7,855 nt of DNA, taken from positions 1-7,855 of the forward strand of contig CALBTA010000443.1 in assembly GCA_937967755.1 (NCBI GenBank), read 5' to 3'. The DNA comes from an uncultured Planctomycetaceae bacterium (GTDB lineage Bacteria; Planctomycetota; Planctomycetia; Pirellulales; Pirellulaceae). Shown here one piece after another: positions 1-5,902 of this stretch. A program made the position numbers and the translations under genes. The notes beneath the pieces were generated by a model that saw only the letters and a program-made list of their open reading frames with translations, did not search any database and was not told the origin of the DNA. Within the stretch, counting starts at the first letter, position 1. Every line of letters starts with the position of its first letter.

Positions 1-30
1 GATGGGAGATGGGAGATGGGAGATGGGAGA
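1..30. repeat. 7-bp tandem repeat (microsatellite)
   Basis: The unit GATGGGA is repeated four times without change, plus two further bases. The array reaches the left edge of the window, so the true copy number is unknown. No gene reads convincingly through it. Confidence 0.9.
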
Positions 31-42
31 GCAAATCCTTCC

Positions 43-114
43 CTTTGCGTCTTGGCGGCTTTGCGTGAGTTCAACTTTCATGGGGTCTCACGCAAAGCCG
101 CGAAGGCGCAAAAG
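43..114. repeat. Imperfect inverted repeat with about 27-bp arms
   Basis: The left arm (43-69) and right arm (88-114) are complementary at 24 of 27 positions and enclose an 18-base loop. The shared inner core reads GGCTTTGCGTGAG on the left and its complement on the right. It looks like one copy of a dispersed intergenic palindrome. It covers the 3' end of the minus-strand gene at 71-388, whose stop codon lies in the loop (71-73), so it could also form a terminating hairpin for that gene, although no clear U-tract is seen. Confidence 0.8.
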
Positions 115-388
115 ATTTGGAATCGGGTGGCGGATGAAACCAGCCGCACCGAGATGCTCGAACAAGTCTGGAGACTTGTTCCACGGCGGAGCACCGTTGG
201 CGTTCGGCTTTCGTGTTACTTCGAATCGAATTGAGCGTAATGAAGTCCTTCAGCTTGGATTCGAGTTTCGCCAGTTCTTCATCTAGATAGAACGCGAGCT
301 GTTCCAGGGCGTCGCCGTGAACCTGCGGTGAATCCGCCTGGTCTTTTGCGGTAGGGATCAGGTGAAATGGCTGGGATGTCGTTTTCAT
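71..388 (-). CDS. Small planctomycete-type hypothetical protein with repeat-derived C-terminus
   Basis: This encodes 105 residues from an ATG at 386-388. Residues about 25-60 hold a charged helical stretch (LEQLAFYLDEELAKLESKL) ending in KDFITLNSIR, which resembles short uncharacterised proteins I associate with planctomycetes; no function is known to me. The SD is weak (CAGGG about eight bases upstream). From about residue 66 the character changes: residues 70-77 are encoded by a perfect palindrome (160-181), and residues 92-101 by the right arm of the 43-114 inverted repeat. The stop lies in that repeat's loop. I infer that an ancestral protein of about 65 residues was extended by repeat insertion or loss of its stop. 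It is divergent from the plus-strand genes to the right. It could still be a spurious reading frame, but the N-terminal part looks genuine. Confidence 0.55.
   Translation of the reverse strand: MKTTSQPFHLIPTAKDQADSPQVHGDALEQLAFYLDEELAKLESKLKDFITLNSIRSNTKAERQRCSAVEQVSRLVRASRCGWFHPPPDSKSFAPSRLCVRPHES
160..181. repeat. Perfect short palindrome (10-bp arms, 2-base centre)
   Basis: GAACAAGTCT (160-169) and AGACTTGTTC (172-181) are exact reverse complements around GG. It has the form of a dispersed hairpin repeat. It lies inside the 3' part of the minus-strand gene at 71-388 and encodes its residues 70-77. Confidence 0.85.
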
Positions 389-691
389 GGTTGCGCCCTG
401 GCTTCGAAGGTGGCGTGTTTGCTATCAGGCGAAGCATGCAGCTAGCGGGCCAAAGGTCGTGCCAATTGGTGCGGTTCATTCCTAAGTGCTTTATTGGCTG
501 GTAGTTGCGGCGATGGATTGGGCTGCGGGCACAGCGTTGGAAGGCGTGAAAGATGGATCGATTTGGCAACATCCGTACCCGGAATGAGACACCGCCGGCC
601 ATTTTGGCGAATTGGTTGGAATTGTGTGGAATAATCGGTGCATCCGTCATAGAATGACGCTTGAGATAGTGTGGTGTGAGGTCGATTGGTG

Positions 692-728
692 GGATTTTGC
701 CGGAAGTGAAAAAATTTCCACAAAATCC
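692..728 (+). promoter_or_regulatory. AT-rich hairpin or operator-like inverted repeat
   Basis: GGATTTTG (692-699) and CAAAATCC (721-728) are exact reverse complements. Nested inside are GGAA (702-705) and TTCC (716-719). No T-run follows in either direction, so it does not look like a standard terminator. It could be a protein-binding palindrome or a leader hairpin upstream of the coiled-coil gene; function is unproven. Confidence 0.4.
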
Positions 729-757
729 TCAAGATCATCGAAGCACCGGCGAATTAC

Positions 758-851
758 TGGCAGCGGCGGGTTCTGTAGCCTGCCGCCAGGGCCTTTTCGG
801 CCCGCCACAGGAAGGATGAAAAGTCCTTATTGGGTAACGACTTACGCCCAA
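758..851 (+). promoter_or_regulatory. Possible structured 5' leader (three small hairpins)
   Basis: Three potential stems follow each other. Bases 763-786 pair GCGGCGGG with CCTGCCGC (one G-T pair). Bases 789-803 pair GGGCC with GGCCC around TTTTC, and compete with the first stem's outer extension. Bases 830-851 pair TTGGG-TAA with TTA-CCCAA around two unpaired bases. They stop 26 bases before the strong SD at 878. This suggests a structured untranslated leader. I do not recognise a known riboswitch class, and some stems may be chance. Confidence 0.3.
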
Positions 852-877
852 AACACCCACAGCCGTTTGTTTGTTCG

Positions 878-885
878 AAGGAGGG
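878..885 (+). promoter_or_regulatory. Strong ribosome binding site (AAGGAGGG)
   Basis: AAGGAGGG lies seven bases before the ATG at 893. It is the strongest SD in the window. It fixes 893 as the start over the upstream in-frame TTG at 830. Confidence 0.85.
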
Positions 886-892
886 TTTTGAG

Positions 893-1705
893 ATGACGAA
901 GAAGTTAATGTACGGTGGAGCAGCTGCGGTTCTGTTGCTCAGCCTGTTGTTCGGCCGGGACGTGCTGAGCTACACGGGCACCTGGATCAGCGAAGTTCGC
1001 CAATCGGTGAAGGACAATGTGCCGATTGAGTTTGAACTGGAGCGTGCCCGCAACATGATCACCGACATCACGCCGGAGATCCGCAGCAGCATGCACGCCA
1101 TCGCGAAGGAAGAAGTCAAGATCGAGCAACTCGCTTCGCAAATCGAGAACCTCGAGACCCAACTGGCCCAAGATGAGGAAACGATCCTCAGCCGTCAGGC
1201 CGACCTGGACAAGGGCGAAAGCTACTACTACTACGCCGGTCACCGTTACAGCCGCGACGCTGTCAACGACGACCTGACCAAGCGGTTCACCCGCTTCAAG
1301 ACCCAGGACGAGAATTTGGGTGCGCTGCACAAGATGCTGGACGCCCGCCAACGTGGTTTGGACGCTGCCCGCACGAAGCTGAACGACATGATGGCCGCCA
1401 AGAAACAGCTTGAAGTCGAAGTCGAAAATCTGGAAGCTCGCCTGAAAATGGTTGAAGTTGCCAAGACGACCGCTGACTTCAGCTTCGACGACAGCCACCT
1501 GTCGCGCACGAAGGAATTGATCAACGACATCAACCTTCGCATCAAGACGGAAGAGAACCTGATGGGTCACCTCAGCGACCACGAGTTCGAGATTCCGGTC
1601 GAAGTCGAAGAGACGCAATCGAAGAACATCAGTGACGAGATCACCGAGTACTTCGGAGCCGCTCGCCCTGACCACTCGCTGGTCAACGTCGAGAGCGACA
1701 ACTAA
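893..1705 (+). CDS. Membrane-anchored coiled-coil protein, function unknown
   Basis: This 270-residue protein starts with a short basic end (MTKKLMYGG) and one hydrophobic segment at about residues 8-27, which is either an uncleaved signal anchor or a signal peptide. The rest is highly charged and helical. Likely coiled coils cover about residues 64-106, 138-190 and 203-227, rich in Glu, Lys, Gln and Leu heptads. They are interrupted by an aromatic insert, YYYYAGHRYSR, at 111-121. The C-terminal 35 residues are acidic. It resembles an uncharacterised planctomycete family, recalled rather than searched; it is not PspA or another named coiled-coil family as far as I can tell. Its place near FHA and kinase genes suggests an envelope role or a kinase substrate, but that is inference. 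The strong SD implies high translation. It probably forms its own transcript, followed by a hairpin at 1737-1763. Confidence 0.9.
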   Translation: MTKKLMYGGAAAVLLLSLLFGRDVLSYTGTWISEVRQSVKDNVPIEFELERARNMITDITPEIRSSMHAIAKEEVKIEQLASQIENLETQLAQDEETILSRQADLDKGESYYYYAGHRYSRDAVNDDLTKRFTRFKTQDENLGALHKMLDARQRGLDAARTKLNDMMAAKKQLEVEVENLEARLKMVEVAKTTADFSFDDSHLSRTKELINDINLRIKTEENLMGHLSDHEFEIPVEVEETQSKNISDEITEYFGAARPDHSLVNVESDN

Positions 1706-1736
1706 GAAGTGGGAAGATTGTGAAGGGTGGTTGCTG

Positions 1737-1763
1737 CTTGGGGTCGTCGCCGACGATCCCAGG
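1737..1763 (+). terminator. Terminator-like hairpin after the coiled-coil gene
   Basis: The arms 1737-1749 and 1751-1763 can pair along 13 positions as RNA if two G-U pairs are allowed, centred on C1750; the tip would open to form a real loop. It begins 31 bases after the stop codon. Only a weak CCCCTTTT follows after a few bases, so it may be a poor intrinsic terminator, an RNA-stabilising hairpin, or another dispersed repeat. Confidence 0.4.
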
Positions 1764-1874
1764 CCAACCCCTTTTGCACAGCTACCTTCGATCAAACGCG
1801 CGAGCCGCTTGGAGTAACCTGCGCCCTCACGGGGAGCGGGCTACCCCGGGCGGCTTGTTTTATCGGCACTTTTC

Positions 1875-1898
1875 GTAGTGGGGGCTTGCAGCCACCAC
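1875..1898 (-). repeat. 24-base palindromic repeat, copy A
   Basis: GTGGGGGCT (1878-1886) and AGCCACCAC (1890-1898) form a nine-pair stem with one non-Watson-Crick (G-T) position around TGC. The reverse complement of 1875-1898 matches 2186-2209 at 20 of 24 positions. The two are therefore inverted copies of one small repeat family. They flank the REP-like block and the 39-residue peptide gene. Confidence 0.75.
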
Positions 1899-1913
1899 CG
1901 GCAAGAATCTTGA

Positions 1914-2035
1914 CTCGTTCCCACGCTCCGTGTGGTAACGAAATTTCGGCCGCTCTGCGGTCTTGTGGCTTATACGTTCCGCAAGCGACGCAGAGCGTCG
2001 CGGCAGTGCGTTCCCACGCAGAGCGTGGCAGCGAG
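1914..2035. repeat. REP/BIME-like composite palindromic element
   Basis: The outer 27-base arms (1914-1940 and 2009-2035) are inverted copies matching at 22 of 27 positions, each carrying a GTTCCCACG core. Between them lies a perfect hairpin, GCGACGC-AGA-GCGTCGC (1985-2001). The right arm has its own hairpin, CCACGC-AGA-GCGTGG (2014-2028), with the same AGA loop. The layout resembles bacterial interspersed mosaic or MITE-like repeats. No transposase is present here. The last bases of the right arm form the start of the SD of the next gene. Confidence 0.8.
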
Positions 2036-2046
2036 GTAAGCAGCAA

Positions 2047-2166
2047 ATGTCAACTGGAATCAGTTTTTTCGCAATTCTGATCGTCGCCCTCTTGGTGTTG
2101 CTGATCGTTGGGGGAATTGCTGTTGCGGCGTTTGCGAATATTAGAGGGCGTGGCGGTAAGCACTAA
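2047..2166 (+). CDS. 39-residue single-pass membrane peptide
   Basis: The ATG at 2047 gives MSTGISFF, then a continuous hydrophobic segment at about residues 6-30, then a short basic tail (NIRGRGGKH). GAGG at 2033-2036 lies ten bases upstream and is an acceptable SD; it straddles the edge of the REP-like element. An upstream in-frame start at 1963 would translate the REP repeat and is rejected. The clear topology (short N-terminus, one membrane helix, positive C-terminal end) suggests a real small protein with its C-terminus probably in the cytoplasm. I do not recognise a family. It ends 49 bases before the FHA gene, so the two may be co-transcribed. It might be a membrane partner of the downstream signalling proteins, but this is speculation. 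Confidence 0.65.
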   Translation: MSTGISFFAILIVALLVLLIVGGIAVAAFANIRGRGGKH

Positions 2167-2185
2167 TCGCTGGCAACTTTTCATT

Positions 2186-2209
2186 GCGGTGGCTGGAAGC
2201 CTCCGCTAC
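2186..2209 (+). repeat. 24-base palindromic repeat, copy B
   Basis: GCGGTGGCT (2186-2194) and AGCCTCCGC (2198-2206) pair with one mismatch around GGA. The unit matches the reverse complement of 1875-1898 at 20 of 24 positions. It ends six bases before the FHA gene's ATG, where an SD would normally lie, and so may hide or replace the ribosome binding site. Confidence 0.75.
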
Positions 2210-2215
2210 TTTTCG

Positions 2216-3631
2216 ATGACCAACCCTTCGCACGACAAACTGAAAGACGCGCAGCGGGCGTTGATGCAGGATCAGCTCGATGACGCGCGGGGTTTGTTGC
2301 TCGATAGCCAGGTTCGCAAAGCGCCGGCCGGACAGGCGCTCGCCTCGCAAGTTGCGCAGCGAATTGCCCGCCGCGCCGAGAGCCATGTTCGCCGGGGCGA
2401 TACTTCGGCCGCCTGGCGCGACCTGAACGGGGCGCGGGAGATTTCGCCTGACGATGCGGCGCTGGCCAAGGCGCGTGAAAGCATTGTTTCCACAGCGCTC
2501 GACGAGGTGGAACACTTCCTAGAAAACAACGACGCGGACGCGGCGCTGGCCAAGCTGAACAAATTGCATCAGCGAAACGTCGCCGGCGGCAGGGCGGCTG
2601 TGTTGCGGCAAGTCGCTTTGAAAGCCCGTCGGGCGGACCGCTTGCGGCGGGTCGGAAAATTTGAAGACGCCGCCAGCAACTGGACGGCCGCCCAAAAACT
2701 TCGCGAAGACATGAACGTCTTCAGCGAGTTCGCCACGGTGGCCCGGTCGCAGGCGATCGAAGGCAAAGGGCTGATCGATCAACTGCAGCAGTCGATGTCC
2801 GCGAAGGATTGGGCCAGCGCTTTGCAAACGGCCAACCGCCTGTTGGAAATGGCACCGCAACATCCCTACGCCCGGGAAGCGCGCGAGGAAGCGTGGTCGA
2901 ACGCATCGGCCAACCTGACAGATTCACAGCGCAAGCGGCAAACGGCACCGTGGCGAAGGGCAAACCCCGTGAAGCACGATCAAGCGTCTCCGCTGATCAA
3001 ACAGCGCCTGGCGGAAACGCAAGCGGTCACCGGCATCGGCAAGTGCGACAACCGCCGCCTGCAGTTGTGGATTGATTCGGTCGGCGGGTATTTGGTTTGC
3101 CTGGGTGATGACGTCACGCTGGGTCAGGCCGTTCCGGGCGCGACGGTCGACATTCCGGTGTTCGGCAACCTCACGCGTGAGCACGCCACGATTCGCCGCG
3201 ACGGGGAAGGGTATATCGTCACGCCGCTGGCCAATGTCACGTTGGGGGGCAAACCGCTTCAGGGGCCAACGTTCCTTTCTGATGGGGATGAATTACAGCT
3301 TGGCGATTCGGTCCGCTTCCGCTTCCGCCAGCCGCACGCCCTCAGCCAGACCGCCCGCCTGGAACCGCTCAGCGGACACCGAACCCAACCAGCGGCTGAT
3401 GCTGTCCTGCTAATGGCTGAGTCGCTGGTGATGGGCAGGAAGCTGAACGACCACGTCGTCTGCCGGGACTGGCCGGAGGAAACAATTCTGTTTCGCTCAG
3501 GCGATGAAATTCACTGTCGCAGCAATTCGGAATTCGAGATCGACGGGCATTTATCCGATGGCGAGGGGACGTTGGCCCAATCGAGCCACGTTTGCGGGGA
3601 AAACTTTTCGCTAAGTGTTGAGGAAATTTAG
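2216..3631 (+). CDS. TPR-like and FHA domain protein
   Basis: From the ATG at 2216 this encodes 471 residues. Residues about 5-245 are alpha-helical, with repeated TPR-like pairs (for example DKLKDAQRALMQDQLDDARGL and the stretch around SALQTANRLLEMAPQHPYA). Residues about 289-365 form an FHA domain, the phosphothreonine-binding fold. GG-YLVCLGDD begins it and FGNLTREHATI (316-326) holds the typical T-R-x-H signature, but the usual GR is G303-Q304. Residues about 394-471 look like a second, degenerate FHA-like half, with MGR at 406-408. No membrane segment is seen. The reading frame is open upstream to 2108, but those starts would read through repeat B and the peptide gene; the ATG has no good SD, so the start is moderately sure. 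The kinase gene follows 106 bases later, making it the likely source of the phosphorylated ligand. Confidence 0.88.
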   Translation: MTNPSHDKLKDAQRALMQDQLDDARGLLLDSQVRKAPAGQALASQVAQRIARRAESHVRRGDTSAAWRDLNGAREISPDDAALAKARESIVSTALDEVEHFLENNDADAALAKLNKLHQRNVAGGRAAVLRQVALKARRADRLRRVGKFEDAASNWTAAQKLREDMNVFSEFATVARSQAIEGKGLIDQLQQSMSAKDWASALQTANRLLEMAPQHPYAREAREEAWSNASANLTDSQRKRQTAPWRRANPVKHDQASPLIKQRLAETQAVTGIGKCDNRRLQLWIDSVGGYLVCLGDDVTLGQAVPGATVDIPVFGNLTREHATIRRDGEGYIVTPLANVTLGGKPLQGPTFLSDGDELQLGDSVRFRFRQPHALSQTARLEPLSGHRTQPAADAVLLMAESLVMGRKLNDHVVCRDWPEETILFRSGDEIHCRSNSEFEIDGHLSDGEGTLAQSSHVCGENFSLSVEEI

Positions 3632-3737
3632 ATTTGCGCGCGTTATCCGAGGGCAGATGTCGCATCAAAACAGGGGGAAACCGCGAAAGCTTGTAGAATA
3701 AGTAGTGACGATCTGCATCAAGCTGCGGTAAAATGAA
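3632..3737. other. Short FHA-kinase intergenic gap
   Basis: The gap holds no gene and no clear terminator. TAGAAT at 3694-3699 is a -10-like hexamer, but the bases 17 upstream (CAGGGG) are not a -35 match. GCAGAT (3653-3658) and ATCTGC (3711-3716) are a widely spaced inverted repeat of doubtful meaning. The kinase could have its own promoter here or be read from the FHA gene. Confidence 0.35.
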
Positions 3738-5891
3738 ATGGTGGACGAATCCGTAACACTCAACGACCAAAAGACACCCAACGACGGCCCTCAGACGTCG
3801 CCCACAGCTGGTGCGCGGAAGGAGCCTGAGCTGGTCGTTCAGGGCGATGAGAAGTCCAACCGCCAACGGGCGCGTTTCATCTATGCAACCGGTGCCCGCC
3901 CGTTGGAAGGTTTTACCATCAAACGGGGCATTGGCATCGGCGGGTTCGGGCAAGTCTATTACGCGGTGAGCGACGCCGGCAAGGAAGTTGCCCTCAAGCA
4001 CATTCAGCGGAACCTGGATGTGGAGCTGCGCGGCGTCGGCCAGTGCTTGAACCTGAAACACCCTAACCTGCTTTCGCTGTACGACATCCGCTACGACGAG
4101 GCGGGCGAAGGCTGGGTGGTGATGGAGTACGTCACCGGCGAGAGCCTGGTCGATGTGATCGAGCGCAACCCCAACGGAATGCCACACGATCAGATCTCAT
4201 TCTGGCTATCGGGAATCGCCGCGGGTACGGGCTGCCTGCACGACCACGGCATCGTCCATCGCGACTTGAAGCCGGGCAACATTTTTAACGACTCCGGGAT
4301 CATCAAGATTGGCGACTACGGGCTGTCGAAGTTCATTTCGCTCAGCCGCCGCAGCGCGCAAACCGAAAGCGTCGGCACGTTCCATTACATGGCGCCGGAG
4401 ATTGGCAACGGGCGTTACGGAAAGGAAATCGACGTCTACGCCCTGGGTGTGATTTCGTATGAGATGCTGACTGGCGACGTGCCGTTCGATGGCGAAAGCA
4501 GTCAGGAAATCATCATGAAACACCTGACCGCGCAGCCGAAGCTGGATCACGTTCCAGAGCCTTACCGCAACGCGATCGCGCAGGCGTTGGAAAAAGATCC
4601 AGAAAAGCGTTTGAGCAGCGTGCCAGAGATGTTGAAGTTAATTGGCATTGAGCTGCAACCGCTAGGCGCGACCTCGGCAGTCGCTCCAACGACCGAGCCC
4701 GCGAAACCAGAAAGCGAACCAGAAAAAGACCCGCATGTCGGTCCAACGGTTGACCGTGCCGACGACATTGTCGACGCCGAATTGCATGAAGAAGAGACCC
4801 TCTTCATCGACGACACGCCACCACCCAAGCGCGTGCAGGAGATCGAATTCGGCCCGGTCGAGCACCGGCTTAACAGCAGCCCTGCGCCGGCGCGTTCCTA
4901 TACGCTTGCTCCGGCGGAACAAGAACAACGCCCGCTTCCCAACGAACCGATCGCCCGCTTCGCCGCCAAAGGATGGCGGGCTGTTGCCAATTGGTTTAGC
5001 AACCCGAACATCAGCAATGTGCTGAAGGTGATCGTGGCGGTGGCTGTGATTGTCGCGGGAACGGGTTTGCTGTTCGCGAATCATCGGATTGTGATCGGCG
5101 TGTTGGCGATTGCTGCCGCGTATGGCATTTACTATGCGGCCCGGATGATCATCATCACCATGCTCGATGAAGAACAGGCCGACGATAGCGAAGCGACGGG
5201 CCGCGCCAAACGTTGGCAAGCGCAGGTCCGCGAGGACATCACCTCTCGCCCCTGGGCGCAGCGGCTTTCCGAACTTACCGGTTCGTTCCTGTTTTCCGCC
5301 GCGGTGGCGGGCGTGTTGTCGATCGTGATTATGATCCTCGCTGGGGAGCCGATGTCGGGGCCGTACCAGGCTTGGGCACCGCAATTGGCATGGGTTGCAC
5401 TGTCTGCAATTGGCGGCACGTGGGCCGTGCTGGCCCTTTCCAAGCTGTGGGAAGGGCGAACGGGTGACCATGTGCTGCGGCGGATCGGCATGTTGGCCGT
5501 GGGGCTAGCAATCGGTTTGCTGGCGTATGGCGTTGACGTTGCCCTGTACGCCGACGTGGCGTTCGGCAACGTTCGCAGCGCAAACGAACTGTGGGCGAGC
5601 TGGCACGAAGGAAATCAGCCTTCGCTGGTCGCCTATTTGGCCTATTTCGGCGGCTTGTTCGCAATTTTGCGGTGGTGGATCCAAGCCGATCCGCTTCGCA
5701 ACGCCCGGCTCAGCTTGTGGGCATTGGTGTTAAGCGGGATGTGGGGATTTGTTATTCCTTTCCCGCAGCCTTGGGGTATCATGTTGGCAATGGCAATTTC
5801 GTTGGCGGTTCAGCTTTCCGCCCCGTGGATTTCAACGGGCGAACGCGGCCGCCTGCGGCAACAAATTCGGCTTCGGGACGCCCGAGCGTAA
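3738..5891 (+). CDS. Membrane Ser/Thr protein kinase (Hanks type) with multi-pass C-terminus
   Basis: This 717-residue protein has a low-complexity N-terminus, a kinase domain at about 59-306, a Pro/Glu-rich linker to about 420, and about eight hydrophobic segments (roughly 429-447, 451-475, 516-535, 548-567, 583-605, 627-648, 656-674, 678-695). Visible kinase motifs are the glycine loop G66-I-G-G-F-G-Q-V73, VALK with K87, HRDLKPGN with D176 and N181, DYG (193-195) in place of DFG, and MAPE (218-221). It should transfer phosphate from ATP to Ser/Thr of protein substrates at the cytoplasmic membrane face. HRD makes it an RD kinase, so activation-loop phosphorylation (several Ser/Thr at about 200-212) is likely. 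Most bacterial kinases of this type carry one membrane helix, so the eight-segment tail is notable; it has no recognised extracellular sensor domain. The ATG at 3738 lacks a clear SD. Confidence 0.95.
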   Translation: MVDESVTLNDQKTPNDGPQTSPTAGARKEPELVVQGDEKSNRQRARFIYATGARPLEGFTIKRGIGIGGFGQVYYAVSDAGKEVALKHIQRNLDVELRGVGQCLNLKHPNLLSLYDIRYDEAGEGWVVMEYVTGESLVDVIERNPNGMPHDQISFWLSGIAAGTGCLHDHGIVHRDLKPGNIFNDSGIIKIGDYGLSKFISLSRRSAQTESVGTFHYMAPEIGNGRYGKEIDVYALGVISYEMLTGDVPFDGESSQEIIMKHLTAQPKLDHVPEPYRNAIAQALEKDPEKRLSSVPEMLKLIGIELQPLGATSAVAPTTEPAKPESEPEKDPHVGPTVDRADDIVDAELHEEETLFIDDTPPPKRVQEIEFGPVEHRLNSSPAPARSYTLAPAEQEQRPLPNEPIARFAAKGWRAVANWFSNPNISNVLKVIVAVAVIVAGTGLLFANHRIVIGVLAIAAAYGIYYAARMIIITMLDEEQADDSEATGRAKRWQAQVREDITSRPWAQRLSELTGSFLFSAAVAGVLSIVIMILAGEPMSGPYQAWAPQLAWVALSAIGGTWAVLALSKLWEGRTGDHVLRRIGMLAVGLAIGLLAYGVDVALYADVAFGNVRSANELWASWHEGNQPSLVAYLAYFGGLFAILRWWIQADPLRNARLSLWALVLSGMWGFVIPFPQPWGIMLAMAISLAVQLSAPWISTGERGRLRQQIRLRDARA

Positions 5892-5896
5892 AGGAG
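5890..5896 (+). promoter_or_regulatory. Ribosome binding site overlapping the kinase stop codon
   Basis: AAAGGAG overlaps the last two bases of the kinase TAA stop and lies six bases before the ATG at 5903. It fixes that start and indicates coupling of the two genes on one transcript. Confidence 0.8.
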
Positions 5897-5902
5897 CGCG
5901 TC

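Larger units (their letters stand above)
389..892. other. Gene-poor divergent intergenic region
   Basis: No reading frame here, on either strand, shows protein-like composition, a good SD or a family I recognise. It separates the divergent genes at 71-388 and 893-1705, so it should hold promoters for both. I see no clean -35/-10 pair. The right half (692-851) contains several potential hairpins, described separately, which may form a structured 5' leader for the coiled-coil gene. Confidence 0.6.
1706..2046. other. Intergenic island of palindromic repeats
   Basis: This 341-base gap has no convincing gene. It contains a terminator-like hairpin (1737-1763), a 24-base palindromic unit (1875-1898) and a REP-like composite (1914-2035), each listed separately. 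The density of palindromes suggests repeated insertion of small non-coding elements. Confidence 0.75.

Noticed and set aside
279..738. Two minus-strand open frames in the divergent intergenic region
   Set aside because: Their composition (Arg, Pro, His, Ser rich) is not protein-like, no SD is seen and one overlaps the better-supported small gene.
830..892. Upstream TTG start for the coiled-coil protein
   Set aside because: It would add 21 polar residues before the hydrophobic anchor and ignore the strong SD at 878-885.
905..1795. Long minus-strand open frame (296 residues) opposite the coiled-coil gene
   Set aside because: It is rich in Val, Leu and Asp as a by-product of the Lys/Glu-rich opposite strand, has no SD and lies fully against a gene with a strong SD and protein-like heptads.
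1875..2035. CRISPR array reading of the repeated palindromes
   Set aside because: The repeats are unequal in length and spacing, occur as inverted rather than direct copies and have no cas genes nearby.
3676..3699. Promoter before the kinase based on TAGAAT at 3694-3699
   Set aside because: No -35-like hexamer lies at a suitable distance; a single hexamer match is not enough.
3369..4187. Minus-strand open frame across the FHA-kinase junction
   Set aside because: It overlaps two well-supported genes, including the kinase glycine loop, and resembles no protein.
4662..5471. Minus-strand open frame opposite the kinase linker and membrane part
   Set aside because: It is rich in Arg, His and Gly as expected for the antisense of GC-rich coding sequence, with no recognisable domain.
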